DNA from: Apoderus coryli
Lineage: Eukaryota > Arthropoda > Insecta > Coleoptera > Attelabidae
Length of the DNA: 64,000 nucleotides
Direction of reading: 5' to 3'
NCBI GenBank assembly: GCA_911728435.2
Contig: OU452201.1
Span: 6,386,001-6,450,000, forward strand
The position numbers were made by a program, and so were the translations under genes. The notes beneath the pieces are model-generated. The model was given only the letters and a program-made list of their open reading frames with translations, did not search any database and was not told the origin of the DNA. Below, in pieces: positions 23,257 to 36,836 of this stretch (the stretch's first letter is position 1; each line of letters begins with the position of its first letter).

Positions 23257-24936
23257 CATGACGCCTCGCAACCGGAGTAGGGATGCAAAGAATATATCGA
23301 TATATTAAAAATATCGATATATTTTTTTAATATATCGATATATTTTAATCGATATATTTCTTTCGATATATCGAAACAAATATCGATATATACAACACGA
23401 TATATCGGTCCATTATCAAAATAAATGTATCTGCTACATCTGCTTTCTTTCCCTAGTTTTCTTGATCCGGATTTATTAATCAGGATTTGTTGAATTTCTG
23501 AAGGCTCGATAAGTTTACCTAAAAGAGGCAAGGGGATTACGTATCCGGATCGCGATGGGCGCTAAAGTGGGGATGAATCAGAAAATGCGTTTTTAGCGAA
23601 AGAACATGTGAATCCTGAAATCAGTAGCGAAAGAAAGCAGGTTTGAAACTAAAAGGTCCTTGTGTTGCCGTAGCAGTCGACGCACACAACAAAAAATCGA
23701 AATCGTCGTAACTGGAAATAGATTATCAAAATTATTATTATTATTAGTTCTGTTCCAGAAAATTTTGAATTAATTGACCTAACCTAATGTAATTATTTCT
23801 AACAAATATTCTTACGTTTGTTTGGAATGCATATGTATTTTCAGACAAATAAATTTTAATGAATACTATTTTATTTCATTATTTGAATCTATAAAATTTG
23901 AAGTTTATTTACAACTACAAATCCACTCTAAAATAAAAATATAGCAAATATATCGATATATATAAAATATCGATATTTTTCATTCGATATATCGAGTATA
24001 TCGATATATAGTTTCGATATATCTTTTGATTCAATATATCGATATATTTATTTATTTTGTAATCCGAAAACCGGAGACTTGGAATGCTGTGTTTTTTTTA
24101 TGCTGTGGTGCAGGTTTGTACAAATTTGATGAATGAAATTCTCACTGTATCTAACGAAATTCAACATTTTGGAAATTGAAAACAATTATACGCTGTCATT
24201 AAATAGTTTGTATGATGAAAATCCTATTTATGTTCCGTTTGTGTTGATGTCCAATTGCTTATAAATAGTATTCTATCTGCTTATTTATTTATTTGTCTCA
24301 AACCACCAATTAAAAAGCGTCTAATCTAGATTTATTGAAGGCTATATTACTGTGTGGCTACCAGATACTACAATGTTCTATTGCTTTTACACAACCGTGC
24401 AGTATATAATATACTAAAGTGACATAGAAATTCAGAAGATACTAATAATTCCACTTCAGCAAAGGCATCTCTATATTATTTGGTGAATGCCGAATGTTTG
24501 TTAGGTATTGTAATTGTAACGATATTGGTCAAATACCGAGCGTGCAACCAACAGACGTAAACATATTATGTACCTGCCTATGTTTGCCAAAAATAAGTTC
24601 GGGATGGGAAAGCCCGAATGTTCGACATAACTTTAAATAAGGATGAGAATTAAGGTTTAATAATAAAAAAATAAAACAGCTTAATTTACAATAAGATGCA
24701 GTTATTTCCTCCATTTTTTGTATAATGTATTTTCCATTTTTGTTGAATGTGAAACAGAAACTATACACAGCAGTGTGTCTCTTGGGTATTTGAATTCAGA
24801 AGAAAGATGTGCCGATTAAGAAAAATACTGTTACGTTCCATTTAAAATTCCAAATCATATGTAAAAATTTTTGACAGTATTACCACAGCATAATAAAAAG
24901 TACAGCATTCGGAGTCTCCGGTTGCGAGGCGTCATG
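23257..24936. mobile_element. Inverted-repeat element interrupted by a hAT insertion
   Basis: The left end CATGACGCCTCGCAACCGGAG (23257-23277) is the complement of the right end at 24916-24936. The inverted similarity resumes after the inner insertion: GGAATGCTGTG...ATGCTGTGGT (24081-24108) matches the complement of ACAGCATAATAAAAAGTACAGC (24886-24907). No transposase is recognised in the remaining interior. The original element was therefore about 890 bp before the insertion. Confidence 0.7.
23278..24068. mobile_element. hAT-like element with TATCGATA subterminal clusters
   Basis: The 8-bp AACCGGAG occurs on both sides (23270-23277 and 24069-24076). The left end TAGGGATGCAAAG pairs imperfectly with the right end TTTTGTAATCCGAA. 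Inside each end lies a cluster of TATCGATA-containing palindromes (about 23288-23408 and 23945-24050). The central ~530 bp has no recognised transposase. An 8-bp duplication and TAGGGATG-type end fit the hAT superfamily. The perfect duplication of host-element sequence shows the insertion is younger than the outer element. Confidence 0.7.
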
Positions 24937-27900
24937 CGCATCTCATCGCCCATGCCGCCATTATAGGAGAGAACGTGTCAATAATCGCATAGATGTAGGT
25001 AGATGCTGTCCACTCCTGTGTTCAGTATAGAGTATGTGAGGTTTAATTAAAAATGCTGAGGGTGACATATTTGGAAACTTAAATAATCCACATGATGCCT
25101 TTGTGTATGTGTAAGATAATATAATGTATGTGTAAAATAATATTCCTCTTATCTTATAGGATAGTTTATTTTCTTTGCCACCTAGTATAAACATAAACAT
25201 GAACTGAATACAATAATGGGAAAAAAAAAATTATCGAATTGAAAGTAAAAGGATCTCGAAAAACAAGAATTTTGTACACGATTAACCAATAAACTGTAGT
25301 TTTTTTACGGAAATACAATAGGTATGTTAATGTATAATATGTTGATCATATAATTATAGGAATATGATTATTTAAAGTTAAATATTTTTAGTTTTATTGA
25401 AATTCGAAAGTATACCAACACCTAAGAAGTTTATTAAAATTCTGATCAACTTATATTAAATAGGAAAAAATTTTCTAATTATTTTGCAACCTAAGGTAAG
25501 TAACTTTTGTTGTATTTTCTGAAACCGCATTTAATTATCTCCACAATGAAGATTCATGTAAGTACACGGTACACCTCAGGACCCCCCGTAACTTTTTAAT
25601 TTGTTTGGGAAAAATGTGCCAAATAAATGTTTAACGGATCAAAATAGATTTTGTAGAAACAATGTTTTCACATAATTGGTATACGGAATGTCTGGGTTAT
25701 TTTTGCATCTTCATCCCACTTCTGTAAAAATATTTCTTCTATTAAATTTCTTGATGTTACGAGTTCAAGCAAAGCCTAAATCATTGACAAATCAAAAATG
25801 TAAAATATATAATTATATATCGAAAACAATTTCATAACATTTGGTATAGTTACCTATATGTACCTATCTGTTGAATAATTAAGTATAACGTACCTACTAT
25901 GTGACATTATCTAATTAAAAAAAATTACATACATTAAAATTAACCTTACATACCCAACGGTAATTAAGTAAATATATTATCTATTTATTTAAATATAGAA
26001 AAATGGAAAAAATGATAAATTAATTAATTGTAATCATTAAATGCAACAAACACAGTTAATACAGGAAATGAATCATGTACATTATTTATTTAAATGCACC
26101 TATAAGTATTTTTTCTTTTTGGAATGCCTAGTCAAGACATGACTTTCTACGATACGTTTTATAGCATTTTTACTATTTTTTTTTAATTTAATATTCCGTA
26201 TGCTATACATAGCGAAGTTGTTATATTAATTAAGCTATTACAAACCCAATGAAGCTGTATATTATGTAAAAAAAACAATAATCACCGCGGTAAATCATGG
26301 TTTGCTTAAGGCTTTCAGCTCTCGATGAAACTCTGCTTTTGGCATATTCAAGATTATATTATATGAAAAACCGATATTCTTTTTTTAAATATTTTATTTA
26401 TTTAAAATACGAAATTCTAAAACAGTTTTATTTTTTGATTCTAAACCCACTTGTTGGTAAAACGGTTGTCGATATCATGTACCCTTTTCTGATTTCTGAT
26501 GCAAATATGAATTTTGCACCCCCTGTTCATGTTGCCACATATTTTAACTGGTGTGTAAAAAAATAAAAACTACACTTACGCAGAGAGTTTTAATTTAAAA
26601 ATAACTTGGATTTCCCATATGAACCAAAATTGCGTCAACTTAACGAGGTATAACAGGTTTTTCATCTTAAATGAGAATGCATAAACAGACAGTTTCTTTG
26701 TCTCTGTTGCAATAATAAAAGAAGTCCCATGGTGTTCTTGAATAATTATTATTAGTTTGCTAGGACATGGAGAAAAGATTTGTAAACAGACACCGCACTT
26801 CTTTATAGAATTTCCATGTAAAGGTCATAAAAATAATACCTAACAGGTTATGAAGAAAGAGTATTAGACGATGAAATGAATGGGTTTTTAACTACCGTTT
26901 TTTACAAATATTACTACAATATAGATAGTCGTTAATTAATATAATAATTCCAGTGCAATTGGCCAGGTGAAATAAAGATATTTTGAAATGTCAATGCTTA
27001 CACATCATGCCATTCAAGGAAACTTGTGTTTGTTATGATTTTATAGCGATGTTCTGATTGGTTTCCGTCCTAATTACCTACTACGTAAATAGGTACATAA
27101 TTGATTCACTTCTATTGTTCTTTAAACTACAAATCCGGGTAAAATATTAGATACATAATAGAATTGTTTAAAGGCCTTTGCTAACAAATGACCTTGTGAT
27201 ATCAGCTTGTGCTAACATTTCTAGTAAGGGCTGTATGGCGTTTCGTTCTCGATCGCGAATATGGTGTGGAGGTGTTTCAAGTTGAGGGTTATTGTCAAAT
27301 GCGAAGAGTAATTCTACTCGAATTGGTTGGTTACAGACTGTCAGGCAATTTTTCATAAATGTTTTTTCTGTGATCAACTTACTTTTTACACATAAGTAAA
27401 GGTAGATATTTAATTTTAGAATATTTTATTATGCAAAAGTTACATTTTTTATATCAAAAAGCACAATTATTATTAAATGTGCTTTGCATGAATGAGATGG
27501 TCCCTGAACTATTTGGTACAACAGTCGAATTTTCTTGTGTTGAAATAGTATATATTTGTGTAACGAACATGAAATGAGCAGCATGAGCCGCAGTATTAGG
27601 GGTTGTTTATATTTGGCGTAACAAGTGATGAGTGGGTATATTTATCAGCCCAGACTGGCTTAAAAGAACAAACGAATAGGTGTGAATTTTTTCACACAAA
27701 TTATGTCTATATTTATGAATAACCCTGTATAATAGAGGCATTGAAAGACAGTCGTAGAAAAAATTAATAGTTGACTCGAGTGCTTCTAATGAAATAAATG
27801 ATGTTATAATAAATTTGATGCGACTGGCTAGTGTCAAGATATTTTGTGATGACTCGGGCAGAATCCTACCATTTAAAAGTTTTCTTTGCTGTCGGGTTTC

Positions 27901-27978
27901 AGTATGTCAAATGAAAATAAAAAAGGTGGTTCGCGCATTTCCCTTCTTGAGCAGCAACAACAATTACATTTTTTTTTT
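24937..27978. other. Gene-free spacer
   Basis: Three kilobases with no supported exon or RNA gene. An inverted TACAGGGT terminus lies at about 27724-27732, next to a small AGGTGTGAA...TTCACAC hairpin. Otherwise nothing is recognised. Confidence 0.45.
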
Positions 27979-28460
27979 GCAGATACCGGGTGTACGGAAT
28001 TGCATCTGCTAAAATTGAACAGGAAGTAGAACTTTCAAAAATATGAAAAGGAGGTCATATATATTGGAAAAACGTTGGTTTTCGAGTTGCGGGATCTCTT
28101 CAAAACTTTGTATAATAAACAAGTAAAATTTTGTACACAAACTAACCATTTTATGCTGGAAAACATGGTTCTAAAACAGTTTTCTGGTTGGTAAAAAAGT
28201 TTGTACGCACAGTTTTGTAAGTCCTGACACCAAAATATTAAACCACCACCTTTTTCTCATAAAAAGGTACTATGGTCTCAAGTCAATCGGAAACACCGTT
28301 TTCGAGTAAAATCAATTTAAAATTAATTGGTCAAAACCCTTTCTATCAACAATTTATTATTTAGAGGAAGTAGTGTGCCATAACGGAATGACATTTGACA
28401 TATTTTTGAAAGTTCTACCTCCTGTTCAATTTTAGCAGACGCAATTCGGGATACCCTGTA
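27979..28460. mobile_element. 482-bp MITE with ~70-bp inverted ends
   Basis: The left arm GCATCTGCTAAAATTGAACA and on through GTAGAACTTTCAAAAATATG matches the complement of the right arm 28395-28460 with few mismatches. The outer tip at the right is TACAGGGTATCCCG; the left tip has decayed to TGCAGATACCGGG. It contains no coding sequence. The tip belongs to the TACAGGGT group seen throughout the window. Confidence 0.75.
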
Positions 28461-29176
28461 CCTATAGCGTATGGAAAAAGTAATACAATCTTAGAAATTA
28501 ACTATTTAATTTTCTTGAGAATCGGTTGTTGTGCGTTTTAATGATTAAAAACGGAAATCGACAAGGTATAACAATTAAAAAGTGCTTATTTATTTCACTA
28601 TACATAATATTATAAACAGATAATTTACTTGTTCTAATAATATGTATGGTTTTGCAAAGGAGTATTTATCACTGATATACATCCATACATTACTTTCAAG
28701 GTAACTAAATGGATTTTGCAATTAACATCTACATTCTTCGTGTGAGTCTAAGTCAATAATAACAATATTTTTCCCTTCAGTAGTTACAGCTATATCATGA
28801 TTTATTCAACATAATAGAGTGTGTCGTATTATTAATAATTATGACACTGGGTGATTGGCGGATGATTTATTTTATTATTCTGAATCAATAATATGTACCT
28901 AATAAAGTGGTTTAAGTTTCATGTTTACTAAGGTGCGGTAAAAACGAGAATCACCGGCATCTACGAGACCCACACCACCAGCTCCAAGCATCGAATCATA
29001 AAATGATACCAGAGGCTTGTGATATTATTTGCCTTTCACCAAAAAACCCAAAATGTCTCTACTCAGATAGATAGATGAAAAACCATCCAATCGCCACAGC
29101 AGCACACATCTCATAGCTCGCATATTGCAAATCCAATGTATACGTAACGCCAGCAGTAAATACAGAAATGTTATAA
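28461..29176. other. Non-coding, no recognised feature
   Basis: AT-rich spacer without recognised genes or repeats. Confidence 0.45.
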
Positions 29177-29932
29177 GATAATTCAAATTCAAATTTATTT
29201 ATTTCAAATATCCACTTAAAATATATACTTTCATGTTATTTTGCTCTAAGCCGAAATAAATAAAATAAATAATAATAAAGAAACAAAGATAATCTTATAT
29301 GTGCACCGCCCTGGTTTTACTAAGCGGTGCTTAGAGGATGCATAAACTTGGTAAAGTTTGTCCGCTTCCTCCAAACACCACCAGACACCAAACGGTTGCT
29401 CACGCACTATCAGACCCTCAAATAATATATCCCATTCTACCCAATAATGTTTTGTAACTTACATGAACATTTAATTATTCTTAAAAAATTAGAAATGAAC
29501 ACAAAAAATTAGAGATGAACATGTTTTTCTCCCGTTCTCCCCCTTCATCCATCCGTAGGAGTGAATCGAAGGTAAAAACAGACACCCAGCAGTAACATCA
29601 TTGTAAAATTTCTATATATTCAGACTTCAACCAAGTTGTTAGTTTGAATTTAAAATTCTTGACATTAATTTTATCCTTTAATTCCAATGGCATTTGATTA
29701 TACACCTTATGGCCAATATATGCATGAGATCTCTGGCCGATTGCTTTTTTACATACAGGTTCCCTAATAATATCTCTTTTTTTATCACGCGTTAAATAAT
29801 TATGATCAAGCTTTCCTAAAAATTTATTTGATTTATTAAGATGGACTACAGCACTCGTATAAAACATCTGTCGAATAGTTAACACATTAGCAACCTTAAA
29901 CAGCTCTTCTGTTGGATAACGAATATCCAAAT
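29177..29932 (-). pseudogene. 5'-truncated LINE, C-terminal RT fragment and tail
   Basis: A 110-residue open stretch (29930-29598) includes LTIRQMFYTSAVVHLNKSN, KLDHNYLTRDK and AYIGHKVYNQMPLELKDKI. This is the pattern of the C-terminal region downstream of the RT domain in insect LINEs. The presumed 3' end at 29177-29215 is an AAATAAATTTGAATTTGAATT-like tail on the minus strand. The RT core is absent, as expected for 5' truncation during insertion. Confidence 0.65.
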
Positions 29933-30849
29933 GAAAAATAATTTTTAAGATTATTTTTGGTAAATGTAAAAATATTCACGACTATTATACTGCGCTGATG
30001 AGCGAAACGATGTCGACAGTATTGCTACTGTCAATTTTAAACAAAATCCCTTGGATAGGTTAAAATGAGTAATATTTTTGGGCTATGCCACAAACATTAT
30101 TTCTCCAGTAATGACAATAGTAGGTATATATCGCTACCATAAGGTTGTATGTAGAAATCTCTAGTTTTGAAAACACGATTATGCAAATTATGAAACTTAA
30201 TTTCCTAATATTATTAATGTCGTAATTAATTAACGGATGATGTTAAGATTGTCTTAGTTACATAAATATCTACAAAATAGACTTGCTTATCCAATTTTCA
30301 TATTATCGAAAATATACGATTTTTATATTCAAAAGCAAAAAGAAACATACGACTTTTAGTTTACCATCACAAAAGTTTTCTTTGTTATTTATAAAAAATA
30401 AGGAATAAGTATTTGCATATTTGCATTTATTATCAGGTGAAGAAACATGAGCGATGTAATAATTAATTTATTACTAAATGATCATAAAAACTAATGCAAG
30501 TATTTGCAAGTCATTTAGGTATATTACTATAACTGAATTCTTAAGCTTTAAGGTACATATTGTTTAAACCGTATGACATAACAAACTATCAATATCTTAT
30601 TTATGTTAATTAACTTTTTCTTAATACACCTGTTATTTCATAGGTAGGTATAACGATTTCAATGTTATAAACAAGGAATTTTGCTTCTAATTATAAAACA
30701 AAAATATGCAAAATTACCACCAATTTAAATGGTTATACCACAGTATTTATATTTACGATGGCTATACCTAATGGGTTTATTTTCCGATATTTAATTTATT
30801 TGTAAATTTATAGTCACTTATTGGTTTTCAAATTTTATTTATTACATCA

Positions 30850-31310
30850 GCTTTAAGTATAGTGTAGCCTCGCGCTCGTCACCGACATGAAGTCAAGAGC
30901 AGTTTTAACGAATGCTGATGATGGCTGGATGACATCTACCTGCAAAACGACCACAACAGGAAAGCTTAACATCATGCCTAAAGGACAACCAAACGAAACT
31001 GTGTTTCCAACAACACCTGCAGGACAATCTCCCCGATGATATTGAAGAACACTGGTCGTTATTTACTTCCGCCGTGCTCTTTGCTGGTGAGGAGACGCTA
31101 GGCTAAGTGCGACGAAAACATCAGGATTGGTTCGATGAAAATGATGACACTAAGCGTAAAGGATTCATCACCTGGCAAAATGACTGCAACTCGACATAAA
31201 AAAAGCGGCTCTTTCAAATGGCGAAGCTGGGACGAAGACCGTATCCACATCAATCACTGAGCTTGCACCAACAACAAATAGTCAGCGAACAAAAAGGCGT
31301 CAACAACTAC
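30850..31310 (+). pseudogene. LINE endonuclease-RT linker relic
   Basis: The frame DDIEEHWSLFTSAVLFAGEETLG, then after a stop VRRKHQDWFDENDDTKR, matches the linker between endonuclease and RT domains in a widespread animal LINE group; the motif KHQDWFDEND is characteristic. The rest is decayed. Part of it (31205-31275) is repeated at 18.5 kb. Confidence 0.7.
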
Positions 31311-31349
31311 TTATATAAAATAAAATAAATTATATATATTTGTCAAAAA

Positions 31350-32885
31350 ACTAAAAATAATTTGGAGACAGGTAAACAAAACATATAAAACATAAGAATA
31401 ATAATTAATACATACAGGTACATCGTCAAATAAATAAATAAATAAATCAATTAAGATACTTAAAGTAAATTAATTAAGTAAATATTCTACAGTTCAATAT
31501 ATATACAAAACACACAATACAAACTACCAACTACTATCCAGTGTGTGAATCGCTCAAAAATTAATGCACATTAAAAAGTCACCTACTGTATAAAAAGCTT
31601 TTTCTAACAAATACGTCTTTAGAGCTTTTACGGAATCGAGGAAGGGATGATAGCAATTTAATTTCCATTGGCAGATGGTTGTGCATTTTTTTGCATTGTA
31701 TATTATCGAGCTTTTGATTAATTCGGAGGATGGGGCTGGCAGATAAAGATCTTGTTCGGCGTTTCTAAGGAGATAGTTATGGAATGGTCTTTCAGAGACA
31801 TCTGACAGGTGTTTGCGGATTAAGCAGACCGATTCCAATATGAATAAGGAAGGTAGTGTTAGTATTTTAAATTTTCTGAAGAAGTCCTGGCAATGGGCTC
31901 TATAGTAGAATCTTAGAGAGTATCGAATAGGTCTTTTTTGTAATCTAAAAATACGCCCAAATTGCGTTGCACAGCATGTACCCCAGAATGGGAGGGCGTA
32001 TCGAAGATGGGATTCGAAGAGTGAAAAGTAGAGTGTTATGGAAGTTGACAAGTTAAGTTCTTTGGAAACTGATCCTAACGCAAAACAGGCAGAGCTTAAT
32101 TTTTTTGATACCGCATCAATGTGCAACTTCCACTTCAGGGAGCTGTCAACAACAAAGCCCAGAAACTTCACAGAAGAAACGACGTCAATAATGGAATTAT
32201 TAAATTCAAAAGACTGCAGCGCACCTTTATATGATACAGATTTAGTTTTCGCAGTGTTCAAGCACAACAGGTTAGAGTCACACCATGATTTGATGGTGAT
32301 TAAGTCTTTGGATATGGTACTATGAAGAGCCACACTATCCGGACCGCACCAAGTGAAACTAGTATCATCAGCAAAGAGACATACTTTACCGCTGATGTCT
32401 AGGCACGTAATGTTGTTGATAAATAGCAAAAACAAAATAGGACCCAACACCGAACGCTGTGGAACTTCATAATCGATGGCCTGCAAGAAAACACAGCCGC
32501 ATTGACCCTCACACACTGACTTCTGTTGCTAAGGCGACTTAAACCATCCCGAATTCCGTAGTGCTGTATCTTATTAATTAGGATATTATGACTTACACAG
32601 TCGAATGCTTTGGAGAAATCACAGAAAATTGATGCTGTAAAGTGGAGATTGTTCAAGTTGGAGTAAACATTGTTGAAGACGGAGAATATAGCATCATTAG
32701 TGCATTTGTTAGCTAAAAATCTAAATTGGTGGCTAGTTAATACTTCATATTTGTGCAGAAATGATAGAAGTCTCCTTTTCAATGATATGGGGTCATTAAC
32801 GTTGCCTCTAAGGATAATTGCGGGATTATTTCTATGGATTTGCTCTGAACAAAGTAGAATAAATTTCGAAACAGAAAACCGTTAA
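31350..32885 (-). pseudogene. Jockey/CR1-like LINE reverse transcriptase, frameshifted
   Basis: Two overlapping minus-strand frames hold most of an RT domain. The upstream part gives RRLLSFLHKYEVLTSHQFRF, TASIFCDFSKAFDCVSHNIL and HYGIRDG. After a shift near 32510 comes VPQRSVLGPILFLLFINNI, then CLFADDTSFTW with the FADD active site and VKFLGFVVDSSLKW. The C-terminal region continues to about 31554, ending CINF. One frameshift and the missing endonuclease half make it inactive. The 320-residue open stretch suggests it is younger than the other LINE relics here. Confidence 0.85.
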
Positions 32886-34589
32886 AAATTAAGCTGGTAA
32901 TTTGAAAATAGTATCACGTACTTAACTATGTTGTCACATTAAAGATATACGTCTCTATTATTATTGTTATTAATTTTATTGCAGTAGCCAAGTACTTAAT
33001 ATTTATTATAAGATTTTAGCCTGGATATATTGCAAGGTACTACTACCGCTCTGTCAAGAAAATTGTATCACTTTCACTTTTAGGACTATACCTATATACA
33101 AGCATAATATATCAGTTTATGTACTTGTTCAAACACCTTTATGTATAATAGTACTACCTATACTTTTAACCGTGTGTGACTGAAGCTTATAAGACGAAGT
33201 TGATAACGCGGTACTTCTTTAGTATGCTCTTGGAGCTTTCCCATATATACAACTTTTATTAAGTTAGCGTTATGTGTAGATTTATGTAGTTATTATACTG
33301 ATTTATATTTACTTCGGTGCTTCCAGTGGATATTTTATTGGCGTAATTTGGTGTTTTATTTTAAAGGTAAGTAAAATTTGATTGATCTTAGAATTTACGA
33401 TAGGTTATAGACAAATTATAATAATAAAATCCTATTTATTCTATGCCGACGTTTAGGTAATGTTTATTACCATCCTATATTGTGTTACTTTAGAATTCTT
33501 TTTTAATGGAAGCAAGTTATTCATACTAAAAGCGACTCCAAAAACGGTAACCAACTTGACAAATGGTTAATAATACATTCAAGTTCAGGAATAAATATAA
33601 TTGACAATGTTGTTTCGGCTAAATCCACGTTAAAAATTCAAAGTTGAGTTGAAACCAAACACTCGAAATTTAGAATAATGATCAATGTATGACCATTTTA
33701 CGACGAGGGGTGAGAAGACTCCCTTATTTTTTTTACAAGCGGTATTGAGTAATTTTAAGGTTCCAAAAAATATTATGAAGCAAGGTGCATAAAATAAAAT
33801 ACAAATTATAAAAATATTGTGTTGAAAAATAGTTTTAAAAAAGAGTTTTTATTTATTTGTCCATATAACCTCCGGGGTGTAACTTGTGGAGGGCGAGTGT
33901 GGCCAGTCTACAGTTCGATTCTTCAAAAAAACATTTTTTGTCAAAAACCAAAAAATTAAATTAGTAGGGAATGAAAATAATATTTGCTATTTTATTTTTA
34001 ATTAGATATTAAAATTTTTAAAAAGAAAAAAAACTCAACGACTGGGTTTATCTCGAAATTAGAAGCTCCTTATAAATATATTCAATAACTATAGTAATTA
34101 ACTTAATTGGTCAAAAAATACACTTAAAATTATGGTTTATTCATGGTTACAAGAAATATAATTATTACGAAAACTATTGTTTTGCAATGTTTCCATCATG
34201 TTTGCTGATGTGCAATACAAACATCTTGTGCGAAATGTGTATCAAATTAAATATTAATGACGTTTATTATTATGGATGAACATCGTTTAGCAAAAAATAT
34301 AATTATTTAGCAATCAAAAATTGCCTAATAATTCAAATTGGACTAAATTCCTTGTAATTTTTGTTTGGTAATCTACATCTAGGTACATTCTACAATTATG
34401 TTTAAAGCAAACTTGCATCAATATTGATTTAGCTGGTTCTTCAATAATTTTGTGGAATAATAGGTATTTCACTCATCATTCACTGTTAAATGTTATAATT
34501 TTATTTAGCTTGTCTTGGGGTGAGGTTCACAATCATACACAAAAATATTTTGGAACTATTTCTTTAATAATAGTTTCATGTGGATTTTT

Positions 34590-34630
34590 TTTAACGTTTC
34601 GACACGACTTAGCTTGTCTTTTTCAAGAAT
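34590..34630 (-). repeat. CTTGAAAAAGAC...GTCGAAACGTT motif
   Basis: On the minus strand the core reads CTTGAAAAAGACAAG, a short spacer, then TCGTGTCGAAACGTTAA. This layout (CTGAA-GAC...GTC-GAAACGTT) is the recurrent signature left by Penelope-like elements in arthropod genomes. No RT is nearby. Compare the CTGATGA...GAAAC motifs at 44276, 44372, 57526 and 59236. Confidence 0.4.
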
Positions 34631-35976
34631 TTCTGGAATTATAATTTTACAATAAAACAAACCAAAAAAAAGTTCACACGAACTGTGTGTGTAATCAAAT
34701 TTTATATAAAAAAATTAAAAAAAAAACAGTACAATGAAAATAATTGTTTTGTTGCCAAAATAGTCCACAAGTTTGCCGATGTCTGTAATGTGAGTAAGGA
34801 CAAAACAGACAGAGCAATATTCTGGCAAAATCTTCCTAGACTGATTCAATCCAAGAAATTCCTTGGAAACTTCAATCATGAAAGATCCAAAATCTGTTTG
34901 GATCACAATAAGAACGGGCTACGCATTCTGTGGTAATGGAGTTTATAAGAGCTCTAGAACTTGATGGAAAGTTGCACAGTTATCGTCAATATATGTTCAA
35001 TAATGTTATTATCATTTAAAAATGACGTGACACTGTCATTTGCAATAAGTGACAAAAAAGTAAAAACCAAAGAAACTTGAACTATTATATTAAATATTTT
35101 TGGAGTACGTTTTGTGTTATTGAACCATAAATATTTCGATCACTGTTGACTTTAGGTGAATTTTCTAACATGTTAAATTATAATTTTATCTAAAAAATTG
35201 ATAATATACTTTGGGGGTTCCGTAAGAAAAATATATGCAATTACGTTTATCTACTACACCATCGACCCTGTATACATTTCTGTTACGTTAAAAAACGGGC
35301 AACTGAAAGCGAAAAGTGACATGATGTGCGATCGTTTCTCTTTTAAAAATTGTTTTCCTCACAGTATGAAATAGACAGATACATTGCGTATAATAAAAAA
35401 ATGCAAATATTTCTTGTGTGAAAAATCGCCGTAATTTGCATATAATATGTTACAGGAAATTTAAAATTTTACAGATACCTATGTCAGCAAATTTTCTATG
35501 CAACAAAATGGAATTAATTTGATTTTATATGGCACAACAATACCTTAAAAAATATTCTATCACTCATAATACAAATTGGTGAGACATCGCATTGTTTTAT
35601 AATTACCGTTAATTTTGTTTTTAAACAAATAATTAAAAATCTAATCTCTTAGGTATTCATGGCTATACAGAGTGAATCACTTGTCTGCTTTAAGGAAACA
35701 CTTTGAAACTAAATGTTCATTCATTAATTTTAGATTTGCCTCACCACTTTGTATTAGTAGTTACATTAGATCGATGCGCTATTTCTATTTTCTCAATTAT
35801 TGGTGGATGTTTATCTGACCCAATCAAAAAAAAACTCGGTTGTGTCGCCCCAAAGCTTTCCCGACAAGATATAATCAAAAATAATTAATAATAATTATTA
35901 TAATTGTACTATTTTCATTATTTCTAATAAACTAACATAACAAACTAACTACTTAATTAAAAAAAATATATTGCCA

Positions 35977-36035
35977 GAGCTGGGATCCGAACCCATAACC
36001 TTCCGCATGCGAATACGACCATATCTATTACCCCC
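35977..36035 (-). repeat. tRNA-derived fragment (SINE or tRNA pseudogene)
   Basis: The minus strand reads TTCGCATGCGGAAGG followed by TTATGGGTTCGGATCCCAGC, matching an anticodon arm, variable region and T-arm with a B-box-like GGTTCGGATCC. The 5' half (acceptor and D-arm) is not convincing and no mature cloverleaf forms, so a functional tRNA is unlikely. Confidence 0.45.
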
Positions 36036-36836
36036 CCCTTGTTTGACATAATTTGTTTTTTTTTTTGCTGAACCACAATCAAGGTTTAAGAATAAAAAAA
36101 ATGTTCATGACTTTCTTTCGAAATATTTCTATTAGATAGATGAGATGTAGTTGGTATACAAAATAAATGATTCATTCAAACCAAATAAACAATCAAAACA
36201 TCTACACAATAATTTATTATTATCCAACTTAAATAATTATAAATAAAATTGAATTTAAACGCATAGAACAAATCAACCGTGAACAGATCTTTTAAACTCA
36301 ACAGAGCATTTAAAATATGTTATTTACATATTGTAATTTTATAATATGACTTCTTATTAACAATATTATTAAATATTACCATTGTAAATAAGCCAATTAA
36401 ACTATCTGTCACAGGATTTTTCCACTAACGCCCTTGATCATGTATTTACGTAAATAACGAGAATCTAAACTACTAAAATTAATACCAGAGCGGACTTATG
36501 AACGTAGAGCCGATATTATTTATGCAATATTTTGTATAGTGAGCGGCCGAAAAGTTTAAAAGTAGTTGCGTTAGTATTTCACTTCCCCGATTTGTTATTA
36601 TGTTTTGAAAGTTGGAAACAAATTATTTTACTAATCCTAAGATATTTTGAATACATTATTGTTTGCCATTAACCAATTTTGTAATCAATAATAATAATTC
36701 TTTATTTGCTTTTTAACCTTATTAGTTATCTGCATCGTCATACATATTATACTAAAACTACTATAAGTAATATAAATAATATAAAAAACACAAAATAAAA
36801 AACATTACCGTAAGTAAACAAACAGAACGACATCAA

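Larger units (their letters stand above)
32886..36828. other. Gene-poor spacer
   Basis: No supported gene in nearly 4 kb. It holds the GAAACGTT repeat at 34590 and the tRNA-like fragment at 35977. The rest is AT-rich and not recognised. Confidence 0.45.

Noticed and set aside
23256..23531. Minus-strand 91-codon frame rich in YIDI units
   Set aside because: It is the translation of the TATCGATA palindrome cluster and not a protein gene.
27168..27377. Minus-strand 69-codon frame containing FAFDNNPQLETP, reminiscent of a mariner N-terminus
   Set aside because: Similarity is limited to a few residues, and the following sequence does not match any transposase segment.
34685..34936. Plus-strand 83-codon frame
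   Set aside because: Starts in a poly-A stretch, has no family resemblance and is embedded in repeat-rich spacer.
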